From Streptomyces harbinensis (GTDB lineage: Bacteria; Actinomycetota; Actinomycetes; Streptomycetales; Streptomycetaceae), in NCBI RefSeq assembly GCF_900116145.1, contig NZ_FPAB01000001.1, forward strand, positions 807,135-871,134: a DNA stretch of 64,000 nt, read 5' to 3'. This document shows positions 42,169 to 51,349 of this stretch, in pieces. The notes under the pieces are model-generated. The model was not told where the DNA came from and made no database searches. It saw only the letters and a program-made list of their open reading frames with translations. Within the stretch, counting starts at the first letter, position 1; each line of letters opens with the position of its first letter. Made by a program: the position numbers and the translations under genes.

Positions 42169-43527
42169 TCAGCGGGCTTTCTCCACCGGCTCCAGGATCG
42201 CCACGCACTCCATGTGGTGCGTCATCGGGAACAGGTCGAACGCCCGCAGGAAGCGCGGGACGTAGCCGGCCGTGCGGAAGTGGGCCAGGTCGCGGGCGAG
42301 GGCGGCCGGGTCGCAGGCCACGTAGCCGATGCGGCGGGCGCCGAGGGTGGCCAGGTGTTCCACGGTGCGCTTGCCCGCGCCCGACCGGGGCGGGTCCAGC
42401 ACGATCAGGTCGGCGCGGGTGATGCCGGTGCGCGGCAGCACCTGCTCGACCCGGCCGTGCTCGATACGGACCCGGGGGGCGTCGGCGAGGTTGTGCCGGG
42501 CGTCCTCCACCGCGCGCTTGGAGGACTCGATGCCGACCACGGCGCCGCTCTCGCCGACCCGCTGGGCCAGCGCCCCGGCGAACAGGCCCACGCCGCAGTA
42601 CAGGTCGAGCGCCGTCTCGCCCTTGCGCGGGGTGAGGCCGCGCATGAGCGCGTCCACCAGCAGGTCGGGGGCCTGCGGGTGCACCTGCCAGAAGCCGCCC
42701 TCGCCGACCCGCCAGGTGCGGCCGTCCGCGCGTTCGCGCACGAAGGTCCGGCCGTGCACCGGGTGCACGGTGCGCTGCCCGGGGCCGCCGCCCTTGCCGC
42801 GGCGTTCCTGGGCGCGCAGGACGGAGACCGGCCGGTCCAGCTCGACGAGCGGGAGCCGTCCGCCGGGGCGCGGGGTGAGGACCACCATCCGGTCGTTCGA
42901 GCCGGTGGCCGCGATGGCGTCCACCGAGGCGATCTGCGGCCAGCGGCGGGCCTCGACGCCCAGTTCGGAGACTCCCTCGGCGGCGATCAGGCAGTGGTCG
43001 ATCGGCTCCACGTCGTGCGAGCGGCTGCGCCGCAGCCCGGCCCGGCCCTCGGCGTCGACGGCGTACTGCACCCGGGTGCGCCAGGCGGGCACCTCGCCGG
43101 GGGCCACCTTGTCGCCGGGCGCGGGCTCGACCGTGCCGTCCCAGCTGACTTCCTCGGGGGTGACCCCGGCCAGCTGGCGCAGCAGCTCGGTGAGCACGGC
43201 GGCCTTGAGCTTGCGCTGCGCGCCCGGCTTCACGTGCTGCCAGTCGCAGCCGCCGCAGCGGCCGGGCCCGGAGAACGGGCAGGGCGCCTCGATTCGCTCC
43301 TTGGCCGCTTCGAGCACGGTGACGGCGTCGGCGCGCAGGAAGCGCGAGTCGGCGCGGCCCTCGGTGACCTTGGCGACGACCCGCTCGCCGGGGAAGGTGT
43401 GGCGGACGAAGAGGACCTGGCCGGCCGGGGTGCGGGCCACGCAGTGCCCGCCGTGGGCGACCGGGCCGATCTCGACCTCGTACTCCTCGCCGACCAGCGA
43501 CGCCGCCGCGGGGGTTGATTCAGGCAT
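42169..43527 (-). CDS. Class I SAM-dependent RNA (uracil-C5) methyltransferase, TrmA/RlmC/RlmD type
   Basis: The 452-aa protein has an N-terminal TRAM domain (about residues 12-70), iron-sulfur cysteines in APCPFSGPGRCGGCDWQHV, GGFWQVHPQ, the SAM motif ALDLYCGVGLFAGAL, DLIVLDPPRSG and the catalytic cysteine segment YVACDPAALARDL. Members methylate C5 of uridine in 23S rRNA or tRNA. The start at 43527 gives MPESTPAAASLVGEEYEVEI; the frame upstream is non-coding. It ends 3 bp from the start of the DUF1963-like gene. Confidence 0.94.
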   Translation of the reverse strand: MPESTPAAASLVGEEYEVEIGPVAHGGHCVARTPAGQVLFVRHTFPGERVVAKVTEGRADSRFLRADAVTVLEAAKERIEAPCPFSGPGRCGGCDWQHVKPGAQRKLKAAVLTELLRQLAGVTPEEVSWDGTVEPAPGDKVAPGEVPAWRTRVQYAVDAEGRAGLRRSRSHDVEPIDHCLIAAEGVSELGVEARRWPQIASVDAIAATGSNDRMVVLTPRPGGRLPLVELDRPVSVLRAQERRGKGGGPGQRTVHPVHGRTFVRERADGRTWRVGEGGFWQVHPQAPDLLVDALMRGLTPRKGETALDLYCGVGLFAGALAQRVGESGAVVGIESSKRAVEDARHNLADAPRVRIEHGRVEQVLPRTGITRADLIVLDPPRSGAGKRTVEHLATLGARRIGYVACDPAALARDLAHFRTAGYVPRFLRAFDLFPMTHHMECVAILEPVEKAR

Positions 43528-43772
43528 GGTGGCGACGGCTCCAGAGCGGGAAGGGGGTGGGCGGAAACAACGGCCGCCCAGTCTACGGGCTCCCCCACGG
43601 CCCGCCGCACGCCCTCTCCCGCGCCCCGGCCGCGCCGGTGGTGCGGCCGGCGATCCTTGACGCCATCCGTACGGGTGGCGGGCCGGACAGCGCGGGGGCG
43701 GCCGGGTAGCGTGGGCCGCACGGGCCGGGTGCCGGGCCGGTGTACGCAAGAGAAGGTGCGGGGCGCAGCGCT

Positions 43773-44444
43773 ATGCACATCGTGATCATGGGTTGCGGCC
43801 GGGTCGGCGCGACCCTGGCCCACACCCTTGAGGAGCGGGGGCATTCGGTCGCGGTCATCGACCAGGACGCCACGGCGTTCCGCAGGCTCGGCTCGGGGTT
43901 CGGCGGGCAGCGGGTGACCGGTCTGGGGTTCGACCGGGACACGCTGAGCGAGGCGGGTATCGCGGACGCGGGCGCGTTCGCGGCGGTGAGCAGCGGGGAC
44001 AACTCCAACATCATCGCCGCCCGGGTGGCGCGCGAGGTGTTCGGCGTGGAGAACGTGTCCGCCCGGATCTACGACCCGCGCCGCGCGGAGGTGTTCGAAC
44101 GGTTCGGCATCCCGACGGTGGCCACCGTGCGCTGGACCGCGCACCAGATGCTGCGCCGGCTGCTGCCGGCCGGGGCGGAGCCGCTGTGGCGCGATCCCAG
44201 CGGCGGGGTGCAGTTGTCGGAGGTGCACATCACCCCGGCGTGGGTGGGGCACAAGGTGAGCCGGTTCCAGCAGCACACCGGGGTGCGGGTGGCGTTTTTG
44301 ACCCGGATGGGCGAGGCGATGCTGCCGACCTCGCGCACCGTCCTCCAGGAGGGCGATCTGGTGCACGTGATGATGTACAGCGATCAGGTGGCCGAGGTCG
44401 AGGCGGCGTGTCTGCTCGGTCCCGACGAGGAGCGGCAGCCATGA
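43773..44444 (+). CDS. TrkA-family K+ channel regulatory subunit (first of two)
   Basis: The 223-aa cytoplasmic protein has an RCK/TrkA-N Rossmann domain (MHIVIMGCGRVGATLAHTLE, acidic loop VAVIDQD) and a TrkA-C domain (VHITPAWVGHKVSRFQQHTG). It binds NAD(H) and gates Trk/Ktr-type potassium transport; no channel subunit is adjacent. It is coupled by ATGA to a second paralogue. Divergent from the RNA methyltransferase gene. Confidence 0.93.
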   Translation: MHIVIMGCGRVGATLAHTLEERGHSVAVIDQDATAFRRLGSGFGGQRVTGLGFDRDTLSEAGIADAGAFAAVSSGDNSNIIAARVAREVFGVENVSARIYDPRRAEVFERFGIPTVATVRWTAHQMLRRLLPAGAEPLWRDPSGGVQLSEVHITPAWVGHKVSRFQQHTGVRVAFLTRMGEAMLPTSRTVLQEGDLVHVMMYSDQVAEVEAACLLGPDEERQP

Positions 44445-45112
44445 GGGTGGTGATCGCCGGGGCGGGCGCGGTGGGCCGCTCGATCGCCGGGGAGCTGCTG
44501 GAGAACGGCCACGAGGTGCTGCTGATCGACAACGATCCGGACGCGGTGGCGGTACGGCGGGTGCCGGAGGCGGAGTGGCTGCTGGCCGACGCCGCCGAGA
44601 TCGCCACGCTGGACGAGGCGGCGCTGGAGCGCTGTCAGGTGGTGATCGCCGCCAGCGGTGACGACAAGGTCAATCTGGTGGTCTCGCTGCTGGCCAAGAC
44701 GGAGTACGGGGTGCCGCGCGTGGTGGCGCGGGTCAACAACCCGAAGAACGAGTGGCTGTTCAACGACGCGTGGGGCGTCGATGTGGCCGTCTCCACCCCG
44801 CGGCTGATGTCGGCGCTGGTGGAGGAGGCGGTGAGCGTCGGCGATCTGGTGCGGCTGCTGCGCTTCAGCCAGGGCGAGGCCAATCTGGTGGAGCTGACCC
44901 TGCCGCAGGGGGCTGCGCTGGTGGGCACCCGGGTGGGCGAGGTGGCGTGGCCGCAGGACACCGCGCTGGTGACCATCATCCGGGGCGTGAAGGTGCTGAT
45001 CCCGGATCCGGACGACGCGCTGGCGGCGGGCGACGAGTTGCTGTTCGTCGCCGCGCCGGCCCGCGAGGCCCAGTTGCAGGCGCTGCTGTCGCCGCGCCCG
45101 GGGAAGGAGTGA
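44441..45112 (+). CDS. TrkA-family K+ channel regulatory subunit (second of two)
   Basis: The 223-aa protein parallels its upstream neighbour: MRVVIAGAGAVGRSIAGELL, VLLIDNDPDAVAVRR and a TrkA-C segment (LVELTLPQGAALVGTRVGEV). The pair probably forms a heteromeric ring, as with actinobacterial CeoB/CeoC. The TrkA-C domain in related proteins can bind c-di-AMP. The ATG overlaps the previous stop. The gene ends 7 bp before the convergent DUF3159 gene. Confidence 0.93.
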   Translation: MRVVIAGAGAVGRSIAGELLENGHEVLLIDNDPDAVAVRRVPEAEWLLADAAEIATLDEAALERCQVVIAASGDDKVNLVVSLLAKTEYGVPRVVARVNNPKNEWLFNDAWGVDVAVSTPRLMSALVEEAVSVGDLVRLLRFSQGEANLVELTLPQGAALVGTRVGEVAWPQDTALVTIIRGVKVLIPDPDDALAAGDELLFVAAPAREAQLQALLSPRPGKE

Positions 45113-45119
45113 GCGCGGG

Positions 45120-45875
45120 TCAGGGCCCCTGCTCGGTGGCCGCCTCGGCGGCCCGGGCCGCCTCGCGTTCCTTCTGGGCCCGTTCCTCCGCCTCCATCTC
45201 GGCGATCACATCGATGGGGGCCGGGGCCTTCACCAGGATGATCCAGGTCAGATAGACGGCGAGCAGGAACGGCGGGATGCCGAGCGCCACCCGCAGCCAG
45301 CCCAGCTGGGTGGCGTCGCCCCAGAAGTAGATGGGGAAGGTGATCGCCGACTTGGCCAGCAGGATCGCGCCCCACACATAGCTCGCCTTGACGTAGGCGG
45401 CCTTGCGGCCGGGGTTGCGGGTGCGCCAGGAGAGCATCTCCCGGAACACCGGCCCCAGGATCAGCCCGAGCAGCGGTACGCCCGCCGCGGCCGTGGCCAC
45501 GTACGCGATGCCGAGGCCGAGGGTGTAGAGCATGCCGGGGAGGTAGAAGTTCTTGGCGTCCCCGGACATCATCGCGAAGGCCGCGCCGAAGGCCACGCCG
45601 AAGACGCCGCTGAAGGCGTGCTTGACGGTGTCGCGCTGGATCAGCCGGCCGACGGCCAGCAGGGCGGAGATCGTCAGGGCCGCGACGGCGGAGATCTTGA
45701 TGTCCCGGTTGATGGTGTAGCTGAGCACGAACACCAGACCGGGCACCGTGGTCTCCACCATGCCGCGCACGCCGCCGAACGCCTCGAAGAAGGCCGCCTT
45801 GGTGGCCTCCTGGTCGGGCGCCTGGGGGGCGACGCCGGGCCGGCCGGACGGGATCTCCTGGTCAGGTGGGGTCAC
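45120..45875 (-). CDS. DUF3159 membrane protein
   Basis: The 251-aa protein has five to six membrane helices and the family segments FGGVRGMVETTVPGLVFVLS, NRDIKISAVAALTISALLAV and DAKNFYLPGMLYTLGLGIAY. It ends in a charged coiled tail (EMEAEERAQKEREAARAAEA). DUF3159 proteins are conserved in actinobacteria near trkA genes; function unknown, possibly in K+ homeostasis. It follows an OB-fold gene by 4 bp. Confidence 0.93.
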   Translation of the reverse strand: MTPPDQEIPSGRPGVAPQAPDQEATKAAFFEAFGGVRGMVETTVPGLVFVLSYTINRDIKISAVAALTISALLAVGRLIQRDTVKHAFSGVFGVAFGAAFAMMSGDAKNFYLPGMLYTLGLGIAYVATAAAGVPLLGLILGPVFREMLSWRTRNPGRKAAYVKASYVWGAILLAKSAITFPIYFWGDATQLGWLRVALGIPPFLLAVYLTWIILVKAPAPIDVIAEMEAEERAQKEREAARAAEAATEQGP

Positions 45876-45879
45876 CTGG

Positions 45880-46305
45880 CTACTCCTTGTCGAGGGGTCG
45901 CAGCTGGTATCGGGGGTTGAACAGCACCGGACGGCCGTGGGTCACCGCGATCCGTCCGGAGGCGACCAGCTCCCGGCCGGGGACGATCCCGGCGATGGCG
46001 GCGCGGCCCAGCCAGATGACCTCCAGCCGGGCGGAGCCGTCGTCCAGCTCGGCGGCCAGTGCGGGCAACCCCGCCACCGTACGCTCGCTCACCGAGCGCA
46101 GCGTACCGGTCACGCTGACGACCGGGCGGCCGGCCGGGCCTTCCGCGCATTTGCTGATGGGGGTGCAGCGGGCGCGCTCGGCCTCCTCGGCGGCCCGTTC
46201 GGCCTCCTCGGCGGCGTGCGCGTCCGCGGCGGCCCGGCCCGGCCACCAGCGGGGCCGTCCCCGCCGCCTGCCGGGGTGACCCCCGCTGCGTTCACCCGCG
46301 CTCAT
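45880..46305 (-). CDS. OB-fold nucleic-acid-binding domain protein
   Basis: The 141-aa protein has a basic N-terminus, an Ala/Glu-rich helix and a C-terminal OB-fold (VSVTGTLRSVSERTVAGLPA, LEVIWLGRAAIAGIVPGREL, VLFNPRYQLRP). It is conserved upstream of DUF3159 in streptomycetes and presumably cotranscribed with it. Its ligand is unknown. Confidence 0.9.
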   Translation of the reverse strand: MSAGERSGGHPGRRRGRPRWWPGRAAADAHAAEEAERAAEEAERARCTPISKCAEGPAGRPVVSVTGTLRSVSERTVAGLPALAAELDDGSARLEVIWLGRAAIAGIVPGRELVASGRIAVTHGRPVLFNPRYQLRPLDKE

Positions 46306-46336
46306 GCCGTCCAGCGTAACGTCCCCCGCGTTCCGT

Positions 46337-47017
46337 TCAGCGTTCGAAGCGGTAACCCATGCCCGGCTCGGTGACGAAGTGCCGGGGGTGCGCGGGGTCG
46401 GTCTCCAGCTTGCGGCGCAGTTGTGCCATGTAGACCCGCAGGTAGTTGGTCTCGGTGCGGTACGCCGGGCCCCAGACCTCCTGGAGCAGCTGTTTCTGGC
46501 TGACCAGCCGGCCGCTGTGCCGGATCAGCACCTCCAGCAGATGCCACTCGGTGGGGGTGAGCCGGACGTCGCGGCCCTCGCGCTGGATCTTGCGGGCGGC
46601 GAGGTCGACGGTGAAGCCGGCGGTGTGGACCACGGAGTCCTCCTCGGCGGCGGCCGGCTCCGCGCGGCGGACGGCGGCCCGCAGCCGGGCGAGGAGTTCG
46701 TCCATGCCGAACGGCTTGGTCACGTAGTCGTCCGCGCCCGCGTCCAGGGCCTGCACCTTCTCGTCGGAGGTGTGCCGGGCGGAGAGCACGATGATGGGCG
46801 TCCTGGTCCAGCCGCGCAGCCGGGCGATGACCTCGGTGCCGTCCATGTCGGGCAGGCCGAGGTCCAGGATGACCGCGTCGGGATGCCGGTCGCGGGCCAG
46901 GCGCAGCGCGGTAGCGCCGTCCGGAGCGGTGTCCACCTCGTACTGGCGCGCCTTGAGGCTGATCACCAGGGCACGGAGTATCTGCGGCTCGTCATCGACC
47001 ACGAGCACCCGGTGCAT
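46337..47017 (-). CDS. kdpE: Response regulator KdpE
   Basis: The 226-aa OmpR-type regulator has a receiver domain (phospho-acceptor D52 in DAVILDLGLPDMDG; K in YVTKPFG) and a winged-helix DNA-binding domain (LTPTEWHLLEVLIRHSGRLV, TNYLRVYMAQLRRKLETDP). It is the partner of KdpD; its start lies 26 nt inside the end of kdpD. It would activate kdpFABC under K+ limitation, but that operon is not in this window. Confidence 0.95.
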   Translation of the reverse strand: MHRVLVVDDEPQILRALVISLKARQYEVDTAPDGATALRLARDRHPDAVILDLGLPDMDGTEVIARLRGWTRTPIIVLSARHTSDEKVQALDAGADDYVTKPFGMDELLARLRAAVRRAEPAAAEEDSVVHTAGFTVDLAARKIQREGRDVRLTPTEWHLLEVLIRHSGRLVSQKQLLQEVWGPAYRTETNYLRVYMAQLRRKLETDPAHPRHFVTEPGMGYRFER

Positions 47018-49589
47018 GCGCTCCCCCTTGTTCCCCTTGTTCGGATGGTCGGCTGTCCGGCACGGCGTCCGGGGTGTCGGCGGGCAGGGTGAGCACCATG
47101 GTCATCCCGCCGCCGGGGGTGTCCTCGGCGTCCAGGGTGCCGCCCATGGCCTCGGTGAAGCCGCGGGCGACGGCCAAGCCGAGGCCGACGCCGTTGCCGC
47201 GCGGGATGTCGCCGTGCCGCTGGAAGGGCTCGAAGATCCGGCCCTTGTCGGCGTCCGGCACCCCGGGGCCCCGGTCGACGACCCGCAGCTCGACCTGGTT
47301 GCCCAGCGCGCTGCCGCGCACCAGGACCCGGGTGTGGGCGGGCCGGTACTTGACGGCGTTCTCCACGACGTTGGCCACCGAGCGCTCCAGCAGCCCGGGG
47401 TCGGCGGCCACCCAGGGCAGCGATTCGGGGATGTCCAGCGTCACGACGTCCGGTGCCACCCCGCCGAGCGCCCGCAGCACCACCTCGTCCAGGGCGGTGC
47501 GGCGGATCAGCGGCCGTACGGTGCCGGTGTGCAGCCGGGACATGTCCAGCAGGTTGCCCACCAGCTGGTCGAGGCGGTCGGCGCCGTCCTCGATGCTCTC
47601 CAGGAGCCCGGCCCGGTCCGCCTCCGACCACTCGACGTCGTCGGAGCGCAGCGAGGACACCGAGGCCTTGATGGCGGCCAGCGGGGTGCGCAGGTCGTGC
47701 GAGACGGCGGCCAGCAGGGCGGTGCGGATGCGGTTGCCCTCGGCGAGCTTGTGGGCGCGGGCGGCCTCGGTGAGCAGCCGCTGCCGGTCCAGGATGGTGG
47801 CGGCGTGGGCGGCGAAGGCGCTCAGCACCCGGCGGTCCTCGGCCGGGAGGACCCGTCCGGAGAGCACGAGCATGGTGTGCTCCCCCACCGGCACGTCGAC
47901 GTCGGCGTCCTGGGGCCGCAGCAGCGGGCGGGGGTTGTCGGCGATGGCGGAGACACTTCCCACACAGCGCCAACGACCGCCGTCGTGGTCGCGTTCCAGG
48001 AGGGCCGCGCAGTCCATGCCGAAGGTCTCCCTGGCCCGGCCGAGCAGGGCGCGCAGGGTGTCCTCACCGCGCAGCACGCTGCCGGCCAGCACGGTGAGCG
48101 TCTCGGACTCGGCGCGCAGCCGGGCGGCCTGCTGGGTGCGCTGGGCGGAGAGATCGACCACCGAGGCCACGGCCAGCGCGATGGCGAAGAAGATCACCAC
48201 GGTGATCACGTCGTGGCCGCTGCCGACCCCCCAGTGGTGGAGCGGTTCGGTGAAGAAGTAGTCGAGCAGGACGGTGGCGAGCGCGGCGGAGACCAGGCCC
48301 GGGTAGAAGCCGCCGATCAGCGCGGCGAGCACCGTCATGGACAGGAAGAGCAGGACGTCGCTGGCGAACCCGGCCAGCGGCTGCGGGGGCGCGGCCAGCA
48401 GCACGGTGAGCAGCGGCGGCCCGGCCAGGCCGATGAGCCAGCCGGCGAGGGTGCGGGAGCGGCCGAGGCGGGCGCCGCGGGCGCTGGGCAGGCCCCGGCC
48501 GCGGGCCACCTCGTCGTGGGTGACGATGTGCACGTCGAGGTCGGGGCCGCTGTCGCGGGCCACGCTGGAGCCCACGCCGGGTCCCAGGGCGTGCTGCCAG
48601 GTCTTGCGGCGGGAGGAGCCGAGCACGATCTGGTTGGCGTTGACGCCGCGGGCGAAGTCGAGCAGGGCGCTGGGGATGTCGTCGCCGATGACGTGGTGGA
48701 AGGTGCCGCCCAGCTGTTCGACCAGGGTGCGCTGGCTGGCCAGTTCGCGCGGCGAGACGGCGGTGAGCCGGGCGGCGCGCGAGACGTGGACGGCGAGGAT
48801 CTCGCCGCCGGAGCTCTTGGCCGCCATCCGGGCCGCGCGGCGGATGAGGGTGGAGCCCTCGGGGCCGCCGGTGAGGGCGACGACGATCCGCTCGCGGGCG
48901 TACCAGGTGGAACGTATGCCCTGTTCGGTGCGGTAGCGCTGGAGGTAGGCGTCGACGCGGTCGGCGGTCCACAGCAGGGCGAGTTCGCGCAGTGCGGTGA
49001 GGTTGCCGGGCCGGAAGTAGTGCGAGAGGGCGGCGTCCACCTTGTCGGGGGCGTAGATGTTGCCGTGTGCCATCCGGCGGCGCAGCGCCTCGGGGGTCAT
49101 GTCCACCAGTTCGATCTGGTCGGCACGGCGCACCACGGCGTCGGGGACGGTCTCGCGCTGCCGGACCCCGGTGATGGCGGTCACCACGTCGGCCAGCGAC
49201 TCCAGGTGCTGGATGTTGACGGTGGAGATGACGTCGATGCCGGCGTCGAGCAGGCTGTCGATGTCGCGCCAGCGCTTGTCGTGGCGGGAGCCGGGGGCGT
49301 TGGTGTGGGCGAGTTCGTCGACGCAGACGACGGCCGGAGCGCGGCGCAGGACGGCCTCGGTGTCCATTTCGCCGCGTCCGCTGCCCTGGGGGGCGGCGGG
49401 GCGGCGGGGGACCGTCTCCAGGCCGCGCAGCAGGGCCTCGGTGCGGGGGCGGTCGTAGGTCTCGACGAGTCCGACGACGATGTCCGTGCCGCGCTCGGCG
49501 CGCCGGTGGGCCTCGCTGAGCATGGCGTAGGTCTTGCCGACTCCGGGGGCGGCCCCCAGATAGATGCGCAGTGTGCCGCGTCGTGCCAT
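46992..49589 (-). CDS. kdpD: Sensor histidine kinase KdpD
   Basis: The 865-aa protein has the cytoplasmic KdpD domain with GAAPGVGKTYAML (about residues 12-24) and DELAHTNAPGSRHDKRW. A universal-stress-protein domain follows (about 245-370, NQIVLGSSRR), the c-di-AMP-binding site in some KdpD proteins. Then come four membrane helices (about 385-480), a GAF-like region, HisKA (AAVSHDLRTPLAAI, His about 633) and HATPase (NVVENAVKYRP, DRGPGVP). It senses low K+ or turgor. It overlaps kdpE. Its usual kdpFABC neighbours are absent upstream, where DUF6343 lies. Confidence 0.96.
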   Translation of the reverse strand: MARRGTLRIYLGAAPGVGKTYAMLSEAHRRAERGTDIVVGLVETYDRPRTEALLRGLETVPRRPAAPQGSGRGEMDTEAVLRRAPAVVCVDELAHTNAPGSRHDKRWRDIDSLLDAGIDVISTVNIQHLESLADVVTAITGVRQRETVPDAVVRRADQIELVDMTPEALRRRMAHGNIYAPDKVDAALSHYFRPGNLTALRELALLWTADRVDAYLQRYRTEQGIRSTWYARERIVVALTGGPEGSTLIRRAARMAAKSSGGEILAVHVSRAARLTAVSPRELASQRTLVEQLGGTFHHVIGDDIPSALLDFARGVNANQIVLGSSRRKTWQHALGPGVGSSVARDSGPDLDVHIVTHDEVARGRGLPSARGARLGRSRTLAGWLIGLAGPPLLTVLLAAPPQPLAGFASDVLLFLSMTVLAALIGGFYPGLVSAALATVLLDYFFTEPLHHWGVGSGHDVITVVIFFAIALAVASVVDLSAQRTQQAARLRAESETLTVLAGSVLRGEDTLRALLGRARETFGMDCAALLERDHDGGRWRCVGSVSAIADNPRPLLRPQDADVDVPVGEHTMLVLSGRVLPAEDRRVLSAFAAHAATILDRQRLLTEAARAHKLAEGNRIRTALLAAVSHDLRTPLAAIKASVSSLRSDDVEWSEADRAGLLESIEDGADRLDQLVGNLLDMSRLHTGTVRPLIRRTALDEVVLRALGGVAPDVVTLDIPESLPWVAADPGLLERSVANVVENAVKYRPAHTRVLVRGSALGNQVELRVVDRGPGVPDADKGRIFEPFQRHGDIPRGNGVGLGLAVARGFTEAMGGTLDAEDTPGGGMTMVLTLPADTPDAVPDSRPSEQGEQGGAHAPGARGR

Positions 49590-49659
49590 GGATCCATTGT
49601 CGGTGCCCGGCCGGCAAGCGGCCGGGGCGGGCGGTGGTGGGGCCGCCCGGGACGGGCGG

Positions 49660-49938
49660 TCAGCGGCGGGAGGCGCGCTCCTCGCGTCTGCGGCGGCGGA
49701 TGACCAGCAGGTCGAGGAAGGCGACCACGGTCAGCACGCCGCAGACGATGGCCAGGGTGAGCAGCGGGGCGCGTCCCGGTGAGGATCCGGGGTCGCTGTT
49801 CGCCGCCCAGATGGCCAGCAGGACGGTGCCGGCCGCGAACAGCGGGAGGAAGATCAGCGACAGCAGCCGGCGCAGCGGCAGATCGCTCTTGGCGGTGATC
49901 GGCTCGGTGCCGGTCCGCCGGTGACGGCGGTTGTCCAT
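49660..49938 (-). CDS. DUF6343-like small membrane protein
   Basis: The 92-aa protein starts MDNRRHRRTGTEPITAKSDL and then LRRLLSLIFLPLFAAGTVLL. It has two membrane helices (the second LLTLAIVCGVLTVVAFLDLL) and a basic tail. The RTGTEP-x-TA-S-x-L-x-LR start is characteristic of DUF6343 proteins of streptomycetes. No function is known. It lies 70 bp upstream of kdpD. Confidence 0.82.
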   Translation of the reverse strand: MDNRRHRRTGTEPITAKSDLPLRRLLSLIFLPLFAAGTVLLAIWAANSDPGSSPGRAPLLTLAIVCGVLTVVAFLDLLVIRRRRREERASRR

Positions 49939-50010
49939 GGTTCGGCCTCCTCGCGGGTGACCGGGCGGGTACCCGCGAGGAGGCCGGTGACACGGACGGA
50001 TCCGGTGCGG

Positions 50011-50766
50011 TCAGCGGACCTCGGAGATCTCCGGGCCGCGGCGCAGGTGGTCGAGGCCGCCGGCGAAGCGGGAGGTCTCGGTGGGCTGGCCCGCCTGCTC
50101 CTGCTTGACGCCGTCCGGCACCATCTGGGCGTTCTCCGGGAGCTTGAGGACGATCGGGTCGCGCGGGGCCATCGGCCCGTCGCCGCGCACCACGACGGTG
50201 TCGCGGAAGATCTGCTCCAGGACCCCGGCAGCCTGCGGGTGGACGGCGCCCTGGCCGGAGATCACGCCGCGCAGGAACCAGCGGGGGCCGTCGACGCCGA
50301 CGAACCGGACGGTCTGCATGCCGCGCTTGCCGTCCGGCAGCTGGACGGGCACCTGGGCGCGCAGCTCCCAGCCGAGCGGGCCCTCGGTCTCGTCGATGAC
50401 GCCGCCCTGCTGGGTGATGCCGGAGGCGATCTCCTCGCGGACCTCGGACCAGATGCCCTCGCGCTTGGGCGCGGCGAACGCCTGGAGCTGGACCGCGCTG
50501 TCCTTGAGGACGACGGTGGCGGCGACGATCGCGTCCCCCGCGACCTCGACCCGCAGCTCCATGCCCTGGACGCCGGGGACGAAGAGGCCGCCGAGGTCGA
50601 CCCGGCCCTCGGCGGGGTTGCCGACCTCGCTCAGATCCCAGGGACCCTCGGGGCGCGGCGCGGGCTCCAGTTTGACCCGGCGCACCTCCGCCTCGTCGGG
50701 TGCCTCCTCGGCCGTGGCCTCGACGGCTTCCTCGGGTTCCTCGTTCTTGCGACGACGTCCGAACAC
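50011..50766 (-). CDS. DUF3710 domain-containing protein
   Basis: The 251-aa acidic protein starts at GTG (MFGRRRKNEEPEEAVEATAE) with AAAGGA upstream. It has the DUF3710 core: LEPAPRPEGPWDLSEV, VDLGGLFVPGVQGMELRVEV, LQAFAAPKREGIWSEVREEI and VRFVGVDGPRWFLRGVISGQ. It is conserved beside dut in actinobacteria; the two are one base apart here. Function unknown. Confidence 0.95.
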   Translation of the reverse strand: MFGRRRKNEEPEEAVEATAEEAPDEAEVRRVKLEPAPRPEGPWDLSEVGNPAEGRVDLGGLFVPGVQGMELRVEVAGDAIVAATVVLKDSAVQLQAFAAPKREGIWSEVREEIASGITQQGGVIDETEGPLGWELRAQVPVQLPDGKRGMQTVRFVGVDGPRWFLRGVISGQGAVHPQAAGVLEQIFRDTVVVRGDGPMAPRDPIVLKLPENAQMVPDGVKQEQAGQPTETSRFAGGLDHLRRGPEISEVR

Positions 50767-50767
50767 G

Positions 50768-51292
50768 TCACTGTCCTTTCCGGCCGGCGATCCCGCCGGA
50801 GCCGACCGCAGCGTAGGGGTTGTCCAGGCCGGCATGACCGCCCGTGGAGCCGAAACCCCCCGTGGCGCGTACGGATTCCGGCAGCTGATCGACCTCGTGG
50901 AACCGTACGGTCTCGACCCGCTGGACGACGAGCTGTGCGACCCGGTCGAATCGTTCGAACCGCACGCTCTCCCGCGGATCGAGATTGATCGCGATGACCT
51001 TGATCTCACCACGGTACCCGGCATCGATGGTCCCGGGGGCGTTCACCATGGAGACCCCGTAGCGGGCGGCGAGTCCTGAACGGGGGTGCACAAAGGCCGC
51101 GTACCCCTCGGGGAGGGCGATGGAAACCCCGGTGGGCAGGACGGCCCGCTCGCCGGGGGCCAGCTCGGCGGCCTCGGTGGTGACCAGGTCCACCCCCGCG
51201 TCACCGGGCTGCGCCCGGGAGGGGAGGGGTACCTCGGGATCGATGCGCCGCAGGAGGACGTCCAGGGCGGTTGGGTTCACATGGGCACTCAC
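50768..51292 (-). CDS. dut: dUTP diphosphatase
   Basis: The 174-aa trimeric enzyme hydrolyses dUTP to dUMP and PPi. All five motifs are present: [48 protein letters not shown] and the P-loop-like [14 protein letters not shown]. The GTG at 51292 gives [20 protein letters not shown]. No clear ribosome site precedes it, so the mRNA may be leaderless. Divergent from the DUF3093 gene, 57 bp apart. Confidence 0.97.
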   Translation of the reverse strand: MSAHVNPTALDVLLRRIDPEVPLPSRAQPGDAGVDLVTTEAAELAPGERAVLPTGVSIALPEGYAAFVHPRSGLAARYGVSMVNAPGTIDAGYRGEIKVIAINLDPRESVRFERFDRVAQLVVQRVETVRFHEVDQLPESVRATGGFGSTGGHAGLDNPYAAVGSGGIAGRKGQ

Positions 51293-51349
51293 GGTGCAGA
51301 CCCTACCGCCGCCCGCGACCGCCGGGGACTGCCTGCCATGCTTGGCCGT

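Noticed and set aside
46770..49703. 977-codon plus-strand frame opposite kdpD
   Set aside because: Shadow; kdpD is unambiguous.
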